Position numbers and translations under genes: made by a program. This document shows, in pieces, positions 1 to 14,090 of a DNA stretch of 64,000 nt. Location of the stretch: assembly GCA_020746105.1 (NCBI GenBank), contig CM036636.1, forward strand, positions 7,130,001-7,194,000, given 5' to 3'. The notes under the pieces are model-generated. The model saw only the letters and a list, made by a program, of their open reading frames with translations, had not been told where the DNA came from and ran no database searches. Each line of letters starts with the position of its first letter. Position 1 is the stretch's first letter. The DNA is from Trogon surrucura. Lineage: Eukaryota > Chordata > Aves > Trogoniformes > Trogonidae.

Positions 1-2282
1 AAAGTCCCGTTTAATGCACCGAGGAGTGAGGCACTAAAAACCCTGGCCACTGCAGATAAATCCAGACGTATCAGTTGGCCTCTGAAGAATCACTTACAGC
101 AGCTGGCACCCTAACTTAGCAACAACTTCGTCATTACTTGACATCCCCAGGGGATCTCCAAACCTTTAAAAACTCTCTGGCTCCACGGGGTGCTGAAGGT
201 CACCACTAAGAACAGTTCCTGGCTGCTGTGATAATGCTCTTGCGCTCCCTGCCCCCAGACAATTCGTATTTATTTCATACACCATGTGAGAATTTCTATA
301 CATGCACGCACACGCATGCTGGCCAAGAGAAGTCAGGGCTCTGAATTTCTTTTTCAAGAACTGGCAAACAATTACAATAATTAATCTACAGGGAAATAAA
401 GGCAGCCAGAACAAATTGCGTCTGACTCCTCCACGGGCTGCAGTGAGATCCAAACCGCCAGTCTGAGTAAGAAAATGTTCAATACCTAGAAAAAAAGCCC
501 TTGGTTGTTTATGTTGATAGTTTTGCCTTGTAGGGACAAGAAATTCAGAAGGGAGAAAGATTTCAGAAGACTACTATCTCCCTTTCTCCTTCCCACCAGC
601 CACCTCTACCCACCTTTCCTGGACAAGCACACCAACGGCTGAACCACCGCCCGTGCGTGGTCAGGAACCTCCAAAAGCAGATCTCTTGTCAGCAGAGAAA
701 GTTTCTCTTCTGCCGACAGCAGATCCCCTTCACCACCACCAGCACCACCTGCCTAACCACTGCCCTTCGCTCTCTTTACCCTTCTGCCACAGCAAACACC
801 GAACCATCTGCATGTCGCGCTGCGAGGGGCTGCAGACCTCCAGAGCGAGGACAGGAGCAAGTGGCTAGAGCAGAACTGGAACTTCTTAAAATAGGACTAA
901 TGGAGTAAAGCAGTCGACATTTGCAAAAAACATAAACGTTATTGTTTGAACAGCCCTGCCAAGTCCTGCTTTGAAGATCACAAATTAATGCAGCTTTTTA
1001 CTACCACGTCTTTGCATCTACAACAAGCATTTTCCAGATCTCACCTGCTCACAAGTTTCTGATCCATTTGCAGTTAAACAAACGAGTCACAAACCAATAT
1101 TCTCTTGCACCCAATTGCACTTAGCACTTAAAATAGCCCTTCTCTTGTTCCGAGCACATGACAAACACATCTATCTCATCCTGAACAGTTAGGTCTTAAC
1201 CTTCCTCTGCAGATGGAAGCAGGCACAAAGTTGAAGCAACTTGTCTAAATAGAGCAGAGGGTGCATTGGTGACCCCAGTGCAGCATCTCCACCAAGTGCA
1301 AGCCCTCGTCCCTCTCCCCATATTCCTGAATGAAGTCGTAGAGCTGCTGTGATCATATTCAGTGAGTGCCAGCAGACGTTATTCGGCACATTGGGCTTCA
1401 CGGTTTGCAAACAGATACATCATTCAAGCATTATAAACAGAATTTGCATTTCAATGAATCTGGACAAAGTAGTATAAAAGGGAAGTTACACTTAAATAGG
1501 AAGGTATTCTAGCTCAAAGTTTCCTAAGCTTTTAGAGATGAAGATTGAAACTCTGAGCAAGACGTCCCAGACTGGTTACCATTGCACTGGTTTGCTTTGA
1601 GAAAGTCGTTTTCTTTACACTATATTCTAATTTAAGTATCTAGCCTGTCCTATGTGTGTCCAGTTGAAGAGTTCAAGCGGCACAGCATGCCTTTACAGAT
1701 CAATTAAGTTGATAAGGTACAGAGAGAAGCAGAAACCAGAGCCCTGGCAGTGCTCAAACCACTTCTCCTGCCTGTCTACAGTAACCGAACCCCTTAATGC
1801 AGCATTGAGGTTGTTCTGAGCTTGGTAGTGTGCCCGCTGGAAATGGTTCTATCCTATTACCCTCGCCTCTTATTGATGAATAACCAGCAGTGTTTAGCTG
1901 GAGTTTCAGCAATGGCTTTCTCAAATTCTTCTTCCTTTCTGGTGTGCAGGAAGAACTGCCCCATACTTCTATGCAGTGTCCAAATATTTACAAGATGAAT
2001 GGGAAAAGACAGGGTAATAAACTCAATGGAGTGATTTCAACTGGAAGGGGGAAAAAACCTCCTGTTCTATCAAAGTGTTTCTGTCTCAAAGGAACCACTG
2101 ACTTTCCGTCCCTTCGTACTTCACTTGTCTGGACGCTCTCCTGCTGCACACAACTGGAAAAAAAAAAATTGCTCTCAAAATTACTTCACTGTGCATTTGA
2201 GCTTCTTGATTTCTGACTGGAAGTTTTAATACGTCACTCGTTTCACTGCTAATTCCATCCCCTTATTAATGAGGCTCCCGCT

Positions 2283-2590
2283 TCGCTGTGCTTGAACGTG
2301 CTCCAGCTGTTGAGTCACGGCCCCGCTCAGCTCTCAGGCTTGTCGCCGGCCGGCCGGCACGCGTCTGGGGTCCGACCACACACACAACACGAGAAAGCTT
2401 GCCTTGTGCGCCTGCTCCGAGCAGCCCCGCTGCCAGGCACGGCCAGATGTTTTTTCCAGCACCCACTGAGTCCCCTGAGCGCCCCGGGCTGGGGACGCCA
2501 CAGTCGGCCGGGAGCCACCTCATTCCCAGCAGCTCCACCAGCTCCGGCAAAGCGGTGCTGCCCATGGGTTTGCTGACAGAAAGCTAAATC
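2283..2590. promoter_or_regulatory. Small CpG-rich patch inside the intron
   Basis: CpG dinucleotides are much denser here than in the surrounding intron, with a CCGGCCGGCCGG run near 2346-2358 and several further CpGs to about 2520. Open frames of 94-104 codons exist on both strands, as expected of low-stop GC-rich DNA. It could be an internal promoter, a methylation-protected enhancer or merely a GC-rich patch. No start exon or splice site could be assigned. Confidence 0.3.
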
Positions 2591-3860
2591 TGGCGAGGAA
2601 AGAACCACAGACTTTAAACGAGAGCAGATTAAGAGGCACAAGGGAAGGGAGATAAATCAGCTTATGTGCTTGTGGGAGAAGACACTAGGCTGCGTAGGAG
2701 AAAGCCGGCAAGGCAAAGCCCGGTGCCCACCAGTGCCACAGGCAAACGGTCACCTTCCACGTGGGTTCAAACTGACGCTAGAAATAAAGTCGAAACACAC
2801 GCCCGCCCTGGGGAATTCCACCAGCCTAATCCAGCAGCGAATTATTTAAAGTCAAAGTGAAAGTTCAGCCTTTGAGAGGGCTCAGTCACAGTAGACTTTC
2901 CAGCTGCCAGGGCCTCCTCACCTCCCACACCAGCCATGCCCAACCAGCACACGAGGGGCTTCAGAGCTGGGAAATAATCCCCCCGCTGCTTCGGGGAATC
3001 TGGTCATGTTTTTGTCACTACGGCACAGCTCAGTGCAGGCTCCAGCTGCAGGGGATGGGCAGTGTGACTGTTCAACTTGTCTAGTGCTTGCATCATACTG
3101 AACAAATTGAAAACAGAGGCTTTTGAATAATAAAACCTCGACCTTTAGTCTCTTTCCTTCACCTGAAAACCTAAATCTTCCATCTTCTCTCTCACTCTGT
3201 ATATGTGCCCACACTGAAATCTTGCAGGTTTAGAGGAAACAAAGCCTTGAAAAAGGGTTATAATTCATCTTCCAGCTTGAACAGACTCTTGCAGCTCGTT
3301 AGGAAGAACAAAGTGGAATCTAAAAATCTTATCCCACAAATGGTTCCCTTTTCAAAGGCCATTTGGGTCTCTGCTGGATGCACATATTTTAAAGCTATCA
3401 GATTAAAAATAACAGCAGACATCTCTCCCCATGTCATAATGAAGCTATTGTGTACATTTTTAATCAACTGCTCCTGCCATTTATGCCACGAGCCCTTTGA
3501 AGGCAGAGGTGACTTATGTAATGAGTTACACAACGATGCCCATTAAAATGGCATTTGTTCCCCTGGGCTCAGCTCCATCATTTGTGGAAGACAAAAGGCA
3601 AGTTGCAAGGCTTCAGCTAAACCCTAGCTGACAGAGACTTTAAGAGTTCTGAAGCAAAAGAAAAAAAAAATAATGAGCAATAGCTCAAAATGACCTTTCT
3701 GCTGAGGATGTCTGGTGCTGCGATGCTCCCAACAGCCGAGCTCCTCCGCCGAAGAGCTGACAGAGCTGACACAGGAGGCACGATGTAAAGCTTGCCAGCG
3801 GGCTGAGGGCAACAGAAAGCTGCCACAGGGGCACTCTGAGAAATAATTATTAATTTTGTC

Positions 3861-4110
3861 ATCATGGCATCATTCAGGTTGGAAAAGACCCTTGGGATCA
3901 AGGAGTCCAACTATTAACCCTACGGTACAAAGCTCACCCCTACACCACATCCCCCAACACCACATCTAAATGACCTTTAAACACCTCCAAGGATGGTGAC
4001 TCCACCACCTCCCTGGGCAGCCCGTTCCATTGTCTGACTACTCTTTCTGTGAAAAATTTTTTCCTAACGTCCAGTCTAAACCTCCCCTGTTTCAGTTTGA
4101 AGCCATTCAT
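3861..4110 (-). mobile_element. CR1 LINE 3' end fragment (minus orientation)
   Basis: Read in reverse complement, this matches the 3' portion of avian CR1: the end of the last open frame (REKLFTESS-like frame), the phrase equivalent to GGTGGAGTCACCATCC, and the terminal GGTTGGAAAAGACC-type tail next to a degraded ATTCTATG-like octamer at 3861-3875. It is a 5'-truncated copy, as nearly all CR1 insertions are. Similarity is lost beyond about 4110. No protein is encoded intact. Confidence 0.9.
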
Positions 4111-4593
4111 GAAGGGCCTCTCTGCCCTTCTTGTGACAAAATGTTCAAGCCTGCCAGAGTGTAGCTATGAGGACGGAGAAGAAGCACAAGGCTCTCAAGG
4201 AGGGTTGAAGAAACAGATGAGAAGAACCTTTCTCGGTCCTTTCACACCTGCAGCAAACTGCCTTCTGCTCCATTTCACGCCCTCTTTCTCCAGAAGACCT
4301 GGGGATGTTTCAAAGTTCAAAAACGCTGATACGCAGCACTTGTGCAGGGCTGTACGTTCTCAAAAGGATCAGCTGGGATCCTAAATACAGAAAGGACAGA
4401 ATGTGACAGAACAGAATCAAAATATCCCTTTCAAATGTCTAAGCATATCACTGCTGCATCACGGGTGTGCTACAAAAAAGCCTTAGCCCCACCACTTCCA
4501 TCTCCGTGAGTTTACCTTTCTCAACTTCGCCATTACCCCCAGAGACTGAATCAAGAGAATTTATTCAGAAACAAAAAAAGATCCGGTAGGGGA

Positions 4594-4633
4594 TCCAGAA
4601 AGGAAAAAAAAAAAAAAAAAAGAAAAAAAAAGG
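4594..4633 (+). repeat. A-rich homopolymer tract
   Basis: An A run of about 20 bases, a G, and a further run of nine A. No retroposed gene or LINE body was recognised immediately 5' of it, so it is probably a simple tract and not a poly(A) tail. Confidence 0.9.
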
Positions 4634-5107
4634 GAGGGTCCGGTGTCAATCAGGAAGTTTGCCCACCCTAACCTTTGTACCTTAGGTGGGGCTGTTTGTG
4701 AGCTGCTCCAAGTCCCTCTCCAGGGAACCGACTGTTAGGAGAGGGGCCAGGCTGCAGAGGAAAACGGTGGAGGAAGGGCAGCGCGAGAATCAAACAATCG
4801 CTCTTGAGCGCTAAAGAAACTTTTCCTTTAACATCACGTCACCTTCGAAGCAGCCAGCTTTTGGGAGCGGAAAGACCGACCGCCCTTTTCTCATTTTTGG
4901 CAACATTACAGTGAATGAGCATAAACCAGCGAGCATTAATGATGTGCAATGACAGCACACAAACTTCTATGGAGAAGGGAGGCTCAGTTCCCTCTCAGCT
5001 GGCCAGGCAACGCTCACTGACTCACAGGCTTCATTATTTTTAATGCCGCCCTCCGGGGCCTCCAGAGGAAGCAAAACATTTTTATTTGTCAGAGAGCACA
5101 TTTTTAT

Positions 5108-5127
5108 TTTGATTTTTTTTTTTTTTT
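5108..5127 (+). repeat. Poly-T tract
   Basis: An uninterrupted T run follows TTTTATTTTGA. It is read as a simple homopolymer in the intron. Confidence 0.9.
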
Positions 5128-5537
5128 CTTTCTAAGCAGCCATGAATGAGGCACCTCCAGCTGCAGCAACCTCATGTGGAAAGAGCTCACAGTGTTTGCG
5201 AGGGAATTGGGAGGCGCAGAGGGCAACTTATCAATTCAGCCACGTCTCCCGACTGCAGTGAAAAGGATTGGGTCAGTCAACGACGTTAATTTTATGGTGC
5301 ATTAGTCCTACAGCTCTTGTTTCTTCCAGCTTCATATTTGGAAGCAAATCCTCAGGTTGGGACGAAGAGAAGATACACCAGACCAAGTTCTGAGCAGCTG
5401 ACCAGGTTTCCTCCTAGTCCTGTTTTAGCCTGAAGTTATTTCAGGAGAGAGAAATCTCCCTGCGCGCAGACACATAAACCAGGAATCCTTTAGCTGCTGA
5501 AAAAGGCAGCAGTGCCACCCAACCAATTTACAGGGTA

Positions 5538-5556
5538 ATAAAAAAAAAAAAAAAAA
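5538..5556 (+). repeat. Poly-A tract
   Basis: A run of about 18-19 A between GGTAAT and GGTTATT. No adjacent element is recognised. Confidence 0.9.
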
Positions 5557-8097
5557 GGTTATTAATTGAACAAAGAGGGATTTAAGGAAATAGAACTTCG
5601 CTACTCAAGCTCAGTTTCCTCCAGCACACCAAAGCCGGCTTTGAGACTTCTTTTTGAAAAAGATACTGTAATTTATTGATAAGCAGCAAGCAGGACTTTT
5701 GCTCTGTTTTATCTGAAAGAAAGCTGCTCCAGCAGATTGGTCCTGTATCAACTCAGAAGCAGAAACGTTGCTGTCTACCGAATCACTAGCAAAACTCTGC
5801 CCGGCATCTGGTGAGTCTCTGGTAATTTCCCATTTAGGTACTGATTTTGCACAGCCCTGCAAGCCCGAGAGAACTAATGGGATTACAACACTGGTAACAT
5901 GACTCGTAACTCCCCCCGTGCCAGCAACACTAAAACAACAAGAGAGTCAAGTAGCCTCCAACATCAACATGACGGCTGTGGTCCATGCCTACCCTGCTCC
6001 ACACATAAAAACCACCAAGGCTGTTAGCTAAACGTTTCATCTTAAATGGAAAAAAACAATCCAGCTACAAGGCACAGCCTCTGCATCGCTGCAGCAAACA
6101 GCTCTGAACACAGAAATTGCAACGACCGCGAGGGAATCTCTTCAATGTTCAGCAAATATGACTTAATAAGGGGGCCGTGGGCATCCCCACTTGTCTAGCG
6201 GCTTTTTGAGACTGTAGTCACGACAGTGATTCAGACATCTAAAAATAAAGCCTCGCGGGCACAAGCGTGCTTGCGCACTACCTGAGTCACTCCAGGCTGC
6301 AGGGAGCACGTGAGCCAAAGCTCATTCCTTTCATTCACGCTTACAGCCACGGCCAAGCAAAATGTCTTGTCACTGAGCTCCGCTTAAACTATCTCCTCTC
6401 TTCTCATCTTACTCGAGCGCATTTACATCCTCCCCACGTTGAAAAACCTCTCCTAGGCTTGGGTTTCAGTCGCACGGCTGGGCAGCTTTGAAACTCAGAC
6501 CTGAAAGATTATAACCCAATGTTGCCCAAGCTGTTTACCTATCTCCAAGGTGACGGAATGTCGTCACCGGCGCTCTGCAGGACGGCAAAGCAGAAACGTG
6601 TTATTTTGGATGCTTTAGGGGAAAGTCTAATTGCTCACAACCTGCATAAAGGTTCAATAACTGAAAAACAAGGTTGTAAATGAGAGTCTTGACTTTGCAT
6701 CTGCCCCCAGCACCAGTTCTGAATGGGAAAAAATCAGCCTTCTTTCATCCTTGGAGAATAACCTCAGCTCTCATTCATTAGGCGATGGAAAAAAAAAAAA
6801 GAGAAGCTGGCTCAGATCTGCCTGACACAATTTCCAGTTGCTTTGGACATTACTAATTATAGTCATCTTTATTTTTGACCTCTGATTACAGACTCTTTGC
6901 ACATTCAGTCTGAATTGCAAAGCTAACCCCTCCTTTCTAGTGGGCTTGGGAGGAACCTTATACCTTGCCCAAAAGCCACCACCCACACTCCTCTGTGCTG
7001 AGCCCGAGAAATAAGATCAAAACATGGATGGAAAGCATTTGCTTAAACATGCTCAATTTTACTTCCTTCTTTAGCAAGTACCATAGATTAAGGGCAACAG
7101 TCCAGGTGAGCGTGTGATGTAAGCTCTTTTCCATGCACGTTGAGAGATGAGCTAACTCCTCTGCAAGGAAGCCTCATTTCTCACTGTCCTGACTAGCACT
7201 GCACCCTCAGGGCTCAGATGCTGAAAAGCAGATATTCCTTTCAGTGAGATTAAACATGCCTGCACAACTCCAGTGCGCCACGCTGGGGGCTCACATCTCT
7301 GCACGACAAAAAAATTAATTTCAGGGATCAGGCCCGCACTATCTCCTAGAGAGGCACTGCAATGCCAGTGTAAACTTTCCTAATACTGATTACTTAATAA
7401 AAAGGGGCGTCGCCAGAGGGCTATGCAAATCACTGAACTTTGAAGTGCCACTGTACTGCCGCCCCAAAGGGCCAGCTCTCTATCTCCACACACACAGACA
7501 AACGTGCGCAGAGCGATACGCCGGCACGGGAGGTGCGAAATTTCTGATGTAATCAGGTCAGAAGCTGCTTTTACGTTACTGTTGTGCTGCTTACACAAAG
7601 GGTTAAGAAGCTGCATGCTATATCTTCAATTCCATACCCTATTCTATACCTGATAGAATCTGCAACCAAACCACCGGTTTTATTACCTGCCTACAGGCAG
7701 TAGGAAATTTTAGTCTTCTATAAGCACAATTTGAAACATCGGTGCCTCCAGCGAGGGGAAACGGAGACGCTAATTGAACCGAACAGCCCAGGAGGGAGAG
7801 GAAATACTAAACCTCGTCTTTGTTAGCTCTAGGATTAGCACATCCCTAGACCATCATGGCAGGAAACATGAAGAAGCTTAGGGAGTCCAAGGGGGACGTC
7901 TATCTTTCACTCTATTGCAAATAAACATTCAAAGTTACTGTAGCAGTAAACAATTATTTGTGACAACTTCCTATTTTATCCTGTCTCCTTATGCCTGAAT
8001 TAAAACCTCCTGGTTACACGGCTCCTACAGACAACAGAAGGCATTCTGCTACAGACACCTGCAGTTGTCCCCGATCTTCTCCGCAAATCCTCACTTT

Positions 8098-8117
8098 AAA
8101 ACAAACAAACAACAAAA
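8098..8117 (+). repeat. (AAAC)n short simple repeat
   Basis: AAACAAACAAAC with an imperfect continuation; about five units. Confidence 0.85.
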
Positions 8118-9053
8118 TCTTAAAAAAGACACAGAATAATGAACTTCTACAGAAGCAAACATCAGCAGAAACACAAAAGCAATCTGAAGAAATCCACACT
8201 GCCTGTAACACAGCTGAGCCTACTGAAGACTTGAGGCTTCACTGCCATGGAAGCAGTCACTAGAATTTCACTTGTATCACCCTGGCTATTGGAACTTAAC
8301 GTTACTGTTAGCTTTAATGGAAATTATCAAATGTGGGCCCTTTTAAGAATTAGTTTCTATTTTTTAATGAGTTTCCAGTTTACTGATACAGGAAGCTGGC
8401 TCGCGTTTCAGAAGAAACATCTTCAACACTAACACACAACACAGGGCGACAGCTAAAGGGGACTAAGCTGTATTTTACCAAAACCAAAGCTGAACCTTAT
8501 CTCAGCATCTCTTTACAATCCTGCTGAAATGGTTCTTTTATCACCGAATAAATCTCAGTGAATTAACAGCTACCTGAGTGAGGTTTTTACTCACAGCCCG
8601 TTGCCTTACCACATCCCACCGCATGCAGAGCACGGCATCGTGGTTTCAGAAGCGAGCTCTTGCCCCGGAGCTCTGCCTGCCAGGTGCCACCTCGACGCCT
8701 TCAAAGACCACGATCCACTCCACGAGAAAACCAGCACGTTCTAAAACCCAGCGCTCAGATTCTGTGGCCGAGAGACTTTAGGATTCTATAAATAAGACGT
8801 ATTTTTGTTCAGTATTTGTATTTAATTTGGTTTTGACAAAGCAGCAAAACCACAACCGCCAAAGCTATTTAAGTGCCTGCAACGCGATATGCGACTGTGC
8901 GGCCAGCCAGCCCCGAGAGGTGAATCAATACTGATTTCAGCCTGAGAGACACTGCACAATACTTTGGGAGCTTCGGAGGTCCCTTTGGAAAACAGCAACT
9001 GGTCTGTAAAAGTGAAACTTCGGCTCCGTGGGTCCTTGAGACGCAGGGACTGC

Positions 9054-9072
9054 GGGTCAGGTCAGGTCAGGC
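9054..9072 (+). repeat. Three direct GGTCA half-site units
   Basis: GGGTCAGGTCAGGTCAGG is a five-base unit repeated three times; a further GGGTCAGG occurs about 45 bp downstream (near 9106). GGTCA is the nuclear-receptor half-site core, but the five-base period leaves overlapping half-sites without a standard spacer. Confidence 0.6.
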
Positions 9073-9736
9073 CACGCTCCCTGAGCCCGGAAAGCATCGC
9101 CTCTCGGGTCAGGCTAAGCCTGGTGCTGTGTCAAAGCTTCAGTGTGATTAACTTTATGCTCTTTCACTGTGAAAAACATTCAATAACCGACTGACTTCTG
9201 CAGCGGATTTAGTATGTCATAGCGGTTGAGTTCAGAAAGCCGTAAAGAGATGTTTATAAAAATACCTTTGGCGCCATTATTAGAAGGGTAAATACCTCCC
9301 AGCCCTTCTGCGCTTAATATTACCGACTGGTGATGCACAACCAACGCTGCACAAGCTTCATCCCCGTTGGATTTTGAGAGTCTTCAGCTGGGTCAAAAAA
9401 CTTACGCTGCAGTAAACCAACAAGAAACGCTATAAACCATCTTTCAACTAATGAAAAAACACCTACAACGTTGAAAGCACAGAACTGACTTTGTACATAC
9501 AATCCATGTTTATTAATATTCTTTTGCAGTATAAGAAGCTTGGTGGCAGCCTAGTTAAAAAAACACAGTTTTGTAATTGCTATCTAATAGCACACGAGAC
9601 AAAAAATACTGAGCCCTAGGAGATTATGTGTCTGAGACTGTCCAATAACAAAAAAAAAAAAGTAGGCACACTGGTAGGCCACAGACTTTTCAACTTCTCT
9701 ACCATTACCTGAAAACTCCTGGAGGATGGTGTGTGG

Positions 9737-9773
9737 GAAGAAAAAAAAAGAGGAAGAGGAGGAGGACGGGGTG
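9737..9773 (+). repeat. Polypurine tract
   Basis: A GA-only stretch of over 30 bases (GAAGAAAAAAAAAGAGG followed by GGA repeats). Such tracts can form triplex DNA when they have mirror symmetry; the symmetry here is weak. Confidence 0.75.
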
Positions 9774-12700
9774 GTGCTCAGTAGAAATACCCACGTGTTG
9801 TGGGAGGGAGCTGAGAGGAGTTGGACATTGCAGCCGTTAACTGCAGGACCTCAGCAAACCTCTGCTCCCCACGAGCGGCACTCTCCCACAACATCCTCCA
9901 CAAGTCCACAGGAGATTTCCAGTCCGAGCTTGGACTTCATTTATAGCAGCACATGTCTTGGGAAAACCTCCCTTTCCTTTCTACCCTGTTTACACAGCAA
10001 AATCAATTTGCCTCCCTCCCCAAAAACGTACACTTTGCCTTTTTTTCTCCTCTGTGTACTCATGAACTCTGACGCTCAGCAAACAAACTGAGCTACATCT
10101 ACTTCTAAACTGCCGATTTCTGTAGAATAACGACAGACGGACGATATCTCCTGCTTCAGTTTTGGCACCTGCAGTGAGGAAAGTGAATACACTAAATGCA
10201 CCATCATTCTTCATCAACCTGAAAACCACCTATGTACCTCTTGCAAGGAGTGCAAAATTGGAAGATGTCTCAAACAAATCTCAGAAAACTCACATGATAC
10301 GGGAAAACCTGCTTCCTTAAAATGTGTTCTGAGTCCCAAGTTCCTCTTCAGAAGGGTCCCACAGTCTACATGACTTTAAACAATCCCATTTCCATGCCTA
10401 TCCTGGTATTACACTGGGACAAAACACCTGTAACAGCTTGATTGCTGCTATTCCGTAAAAACACTATATAGAGAGGTCACAATGTTAAATTGCAGAACTG
10501 AACCCACTCATATGGCAACTTTGAAAGACGTCCCTCACAGATGTTATTAACAGGGACTCAAACAACTTTAAAAGATGATTTATAAATACATAGAAAATAT
10601 TTCAATACTTCCAAGGACAGTCCAAGTTAATTTGCCATTTGTTGGTGGAGAACAGAGCAGGTGAAGAGCTGAGCCGGTTTTCTGGCAGCTATATAAATCC
10701 ATACTTCTAGGGAGATTACTTGAAACTATAATACACCAGTATTTATCATGATAAAACATACCAACATCCAAAGCCACAAGAACCTTATAGCTGAGACTTG
10801 ATAATGAGAGAGCTTTTCCACCCAGGAAAGTTAATTCAAATCAAGGTGAAGGTTGGAAACTCACACACATGATTCCCCATTAACTCCCTGCACAGTTCTA
10901 CTTTGGAGTCAGACTGTCCACTTGCAAAGTGGATTTAGCTAATCAAAAGCCAAATTGTCAATAAGGGCAATATTTAGGGATAATTCTCATACATATGGAC
11001 AGCTGTTTCTCAAAGATGAAAAGACAAAGTCTAGCTTTGTTGAACAGAAGCAGATGACAAACTTCCAAGGAGCAGATTTGTTGTGCAGGCACTCTCCCGA
11101 CAATCCAGAGGCCTGTTCCCAAAATTGTTTGCCCGTATTTCTTCTTCCAGTTTGGTAGGAGTGATTTTATTTTGTCACTTTTATTTATTTCAAGGACATT
11201 CCTGTGGTACTAGAAGGAATGAGGTAAGCAGAGGAATTAAACCTGTTCCTCCAACATAGACCCAACATTTTCCACTGTAAAGCAGAAATTCCTGGTTTGC
11301 GCTCTCCGGTTAAGAATTGGGTCTGCTTTGCAAAACAACCCAAAAAAGAAGTGCCAGCCCCACTGAAATACTTTGTCGTTCATGAACCCAGTGGAATGGA
11401 AGTCAACTGTAGACCTAGCAGCAAAGCTCTAGGCTTAGATTTGGACAATAGTTTAAACAAAGCCTAACCTAGCACCAAACAGACATCTAATTTTTTACAC
11501 AGGAATTTGCAGAATATATCTTCTGCTCTTTTAATGTCAAAACTGCCATCTCTGTGCCTCCGAAATGACTGTGTGATGGGTTTTCACTGTACACAGTCAG
11601 ATATTCATGGCACAAGTGGATAAGCGGTGGGGATGCAGAGCAAATGACACTTGCCATCACGTGAAAAGCTAATCCAGAAGAGCTGCAAAAACATGTCAAT
11701 ACTGGTGAAGAACCTACCTGGATGACAGTAGCTTCATTCTTGATGTCACTGTGAGTGGCATTAAAGGACAAAACGGACTAACTGTGATCCTGAAGCCACA
11801 TAATATTCCTATAATCGGCTTGAAATGTACTGCCAGTCAACAGGCAGCAGCCAGTAAACAGTGTGGCAAAGCTGTCCAAGCAATAATCAGGCTACTGTGA
11901 AAGAAATGACCAATATTCACAGCAAATGACCCAGTATAATCAATCTCACCATCCCTAACAAGCTCTCCAGATGTAACAGTACAACTGCTTACAGTCACTT
12001 CCAACATCTCAAACCAAGAAACCACTCCCTCACATTCTTAATTGCCTCCCACAGCAAGACAGACAGGGATTTGGAGTCTCCATAAATTCTTACAAGTAGG
12101 GAAACCATCCCATTAATTTTCTAACATTAAGTCTACCGGGCTTACTTTATAAAATTACTAGCCAAACCAGAGTCCAATAATGAGATGATCCATTTGGAAA
12201 GAATATTTTGCTTGGAGGAAAAAAAGAAACACCATTTTCATCTATAACACCCATAAATCACTTTATTTACAGACTACAGCTTGGGGACTCAGAGCCAATC
12301 TAATGATAGAATTTCTCTTCTATTTGCACCATGTCAGCATCTGCTCTCTTCATGTGAAAACAAAAAGCTGCCCAAGATTACAGCATTTTCACACCCTGAC
12401 CCACCCATATCCCCAAGAGTCTGTCTAGTTCAGTTAATTACAAGCCCGCTGCATTTTGCATTTCCTATCATTTTAATACTGAAAGTGTTTAGGTGAATAT
12501 ATGATAACACCGGTGCAGCAGCTCTTGTTCAACTTCAAACAAATACAAAACACTTCATTATTTAAACAGCTAAAGTCAAACGCTCCCAGGCTTCTTTCAG
12601 AAAGCGATCATGCGGCGAAACAACGGGCATACAGGGTGAACACCAGTAAATTTAGTCTAAAGTATGTCCTCCTCTCCCCCAGTTATGTTCCTACTGTTCA

Positions 12701-13323
12701 ATTATACTGTGGTAGACATGGTTTGTTAGAGGATTTTCACACACCTAAAGAGCTAAGTCTGCCAGTGGTTTGGGCTTTTTAAAAAAATAAGCACGTTACT
12801 CCCATATATACATAGTGTTTTTAAAGAGAAGCTCTGACAGTGAATCACACCATCAAGAAACAATCAGCTCCAAGGTAAAAGGTAACAGCCAGGCACAAGA
12901 AATATCACAACAGGAAGAAGAGAAATTATATTCCAGATATGAGAGCAAACGACATTGCTTTCAAAGCATGCCAGGGGCTATACAGAGCCCACTTACCGCA
13001 GATAAGAATCCAGATTGAATTCTGAGGTCTAATCTGAAATACAGAGAGTCGTAATATTCCTGGGGGTAAACAGCTCCAGAGAGCATCAATGTTACCGGAG
13101 GAGGCTTCTTCTACCAAATCACCATCACTCTTCCTTGAATTCACATCTTCTGGTTGTGTATTAACACAACAATCTCGTATTAGCTTAACCTCAGTCTATC
13201 GTCGTACCTCCAAGGAAGCACAGGCCAGAAAGGGAGTTTCAGAGTTCAAGCTCATTCTCTTGCCGGATCATAAAAATCACAGCGTAACCGTATCGCACTA
13301 AAGGTCACCCACTGGGACCTGAC

Positions 13324-13385
13324 GCAAAACAAGGAAAACCAAAACGAGGAAACCAAACAACGAAACAAAACAAACAAGGAAAATC
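13324..13385 (+). repeat. Low-complexity A/C-rich stretch
   Basis: Irregular AAAC/GGAAAACC units with almost no T. It is an extreme example of the A+C bias seen across the left half of the window. Confidence 0.7.
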
Positions 13386-14050
13386 CTCAAGCGAAGAAGG
13401 AAAAATCTTCAAAACGATCAGTCCATCCACTTAAGTGCTGTCAATTCATAACGATCTCAATTCTTACAGTTAGGTCTAAATTTTTAACAAAGTACGTGTC
13501 ATTTTATTTAAAAAATACGACCTACATTTGAATTTCTGACTAAGGGTACAGATGTACACAACGCTGTGCATGTTAAATATGTGGCTTTATAGTGGCTTAG
13601 ATTTCACACGTGCCCATCTTTTCAACGGCAAATCTGGTCTGACATTGCTTATTGTTACAGGATCAAAAAAAAAAATAGACACAGAGAGTGCCTCGTATGC
13701 GAGTTCTGATAGCAAACGGGCTATCTACAGAGACTCAACAGACAGTGAAGGAAAAAAGAGGCCGATCAGTCATCAGACTCTTTTTAATCAGGTTGAAATG
13801 CTTTGCTGTGGAGAGGGGGGGTTCGGTCTCTCCAATCCTCATTCCCATCCCTCACGCTGCTTTCTTAATTAGCAGCAAGTGGACAACAGCTGTCGGTAGC
13901 CCAGAGGCCAAAAAGGTATCAGCAAAAAGGAGCATGTTTTAAGAAGAGAGACACAGGGGCAGCCACAGCGCAGGTCTGCGAGACGCACAAGTTGTCAGCA
14001 GATGCAAGAGATCAGGCTGCAGCCAGAACAGGTTATTGACACCGAAATGC

Positions 14051-14090
14051 CACAGAATCATAGAATCAATTGGGTTGGAAATGCTGACAC
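14051..14090 (-). mobile_element. CR1 LINE extreme 3' tail fragment
   Basis: CACAGAATCATAGAATCA followed by TTGGGTTGGAAATG is the reverse complement of the CR1 3' terminus, including two copies of the ATTCTATG-type octamer. Only about 40 bp are recognisable. This is either a very short insertion or an old one whose inner part has decayed. Confidence 0.75.

Noticed and set aside
4594..4633. A-rich tract as the poly(A) tail of a processed pseudogene
   Set aside because: No recognisable coding sequence precedes it on either strand, and no flanking duplication was seen.
9054..9072. Nuclear-receptor response element
   Set aside because: The five-base period makes the half-sites overlap, with no DR1-DR5 spacing; read as a short tandem repeat.
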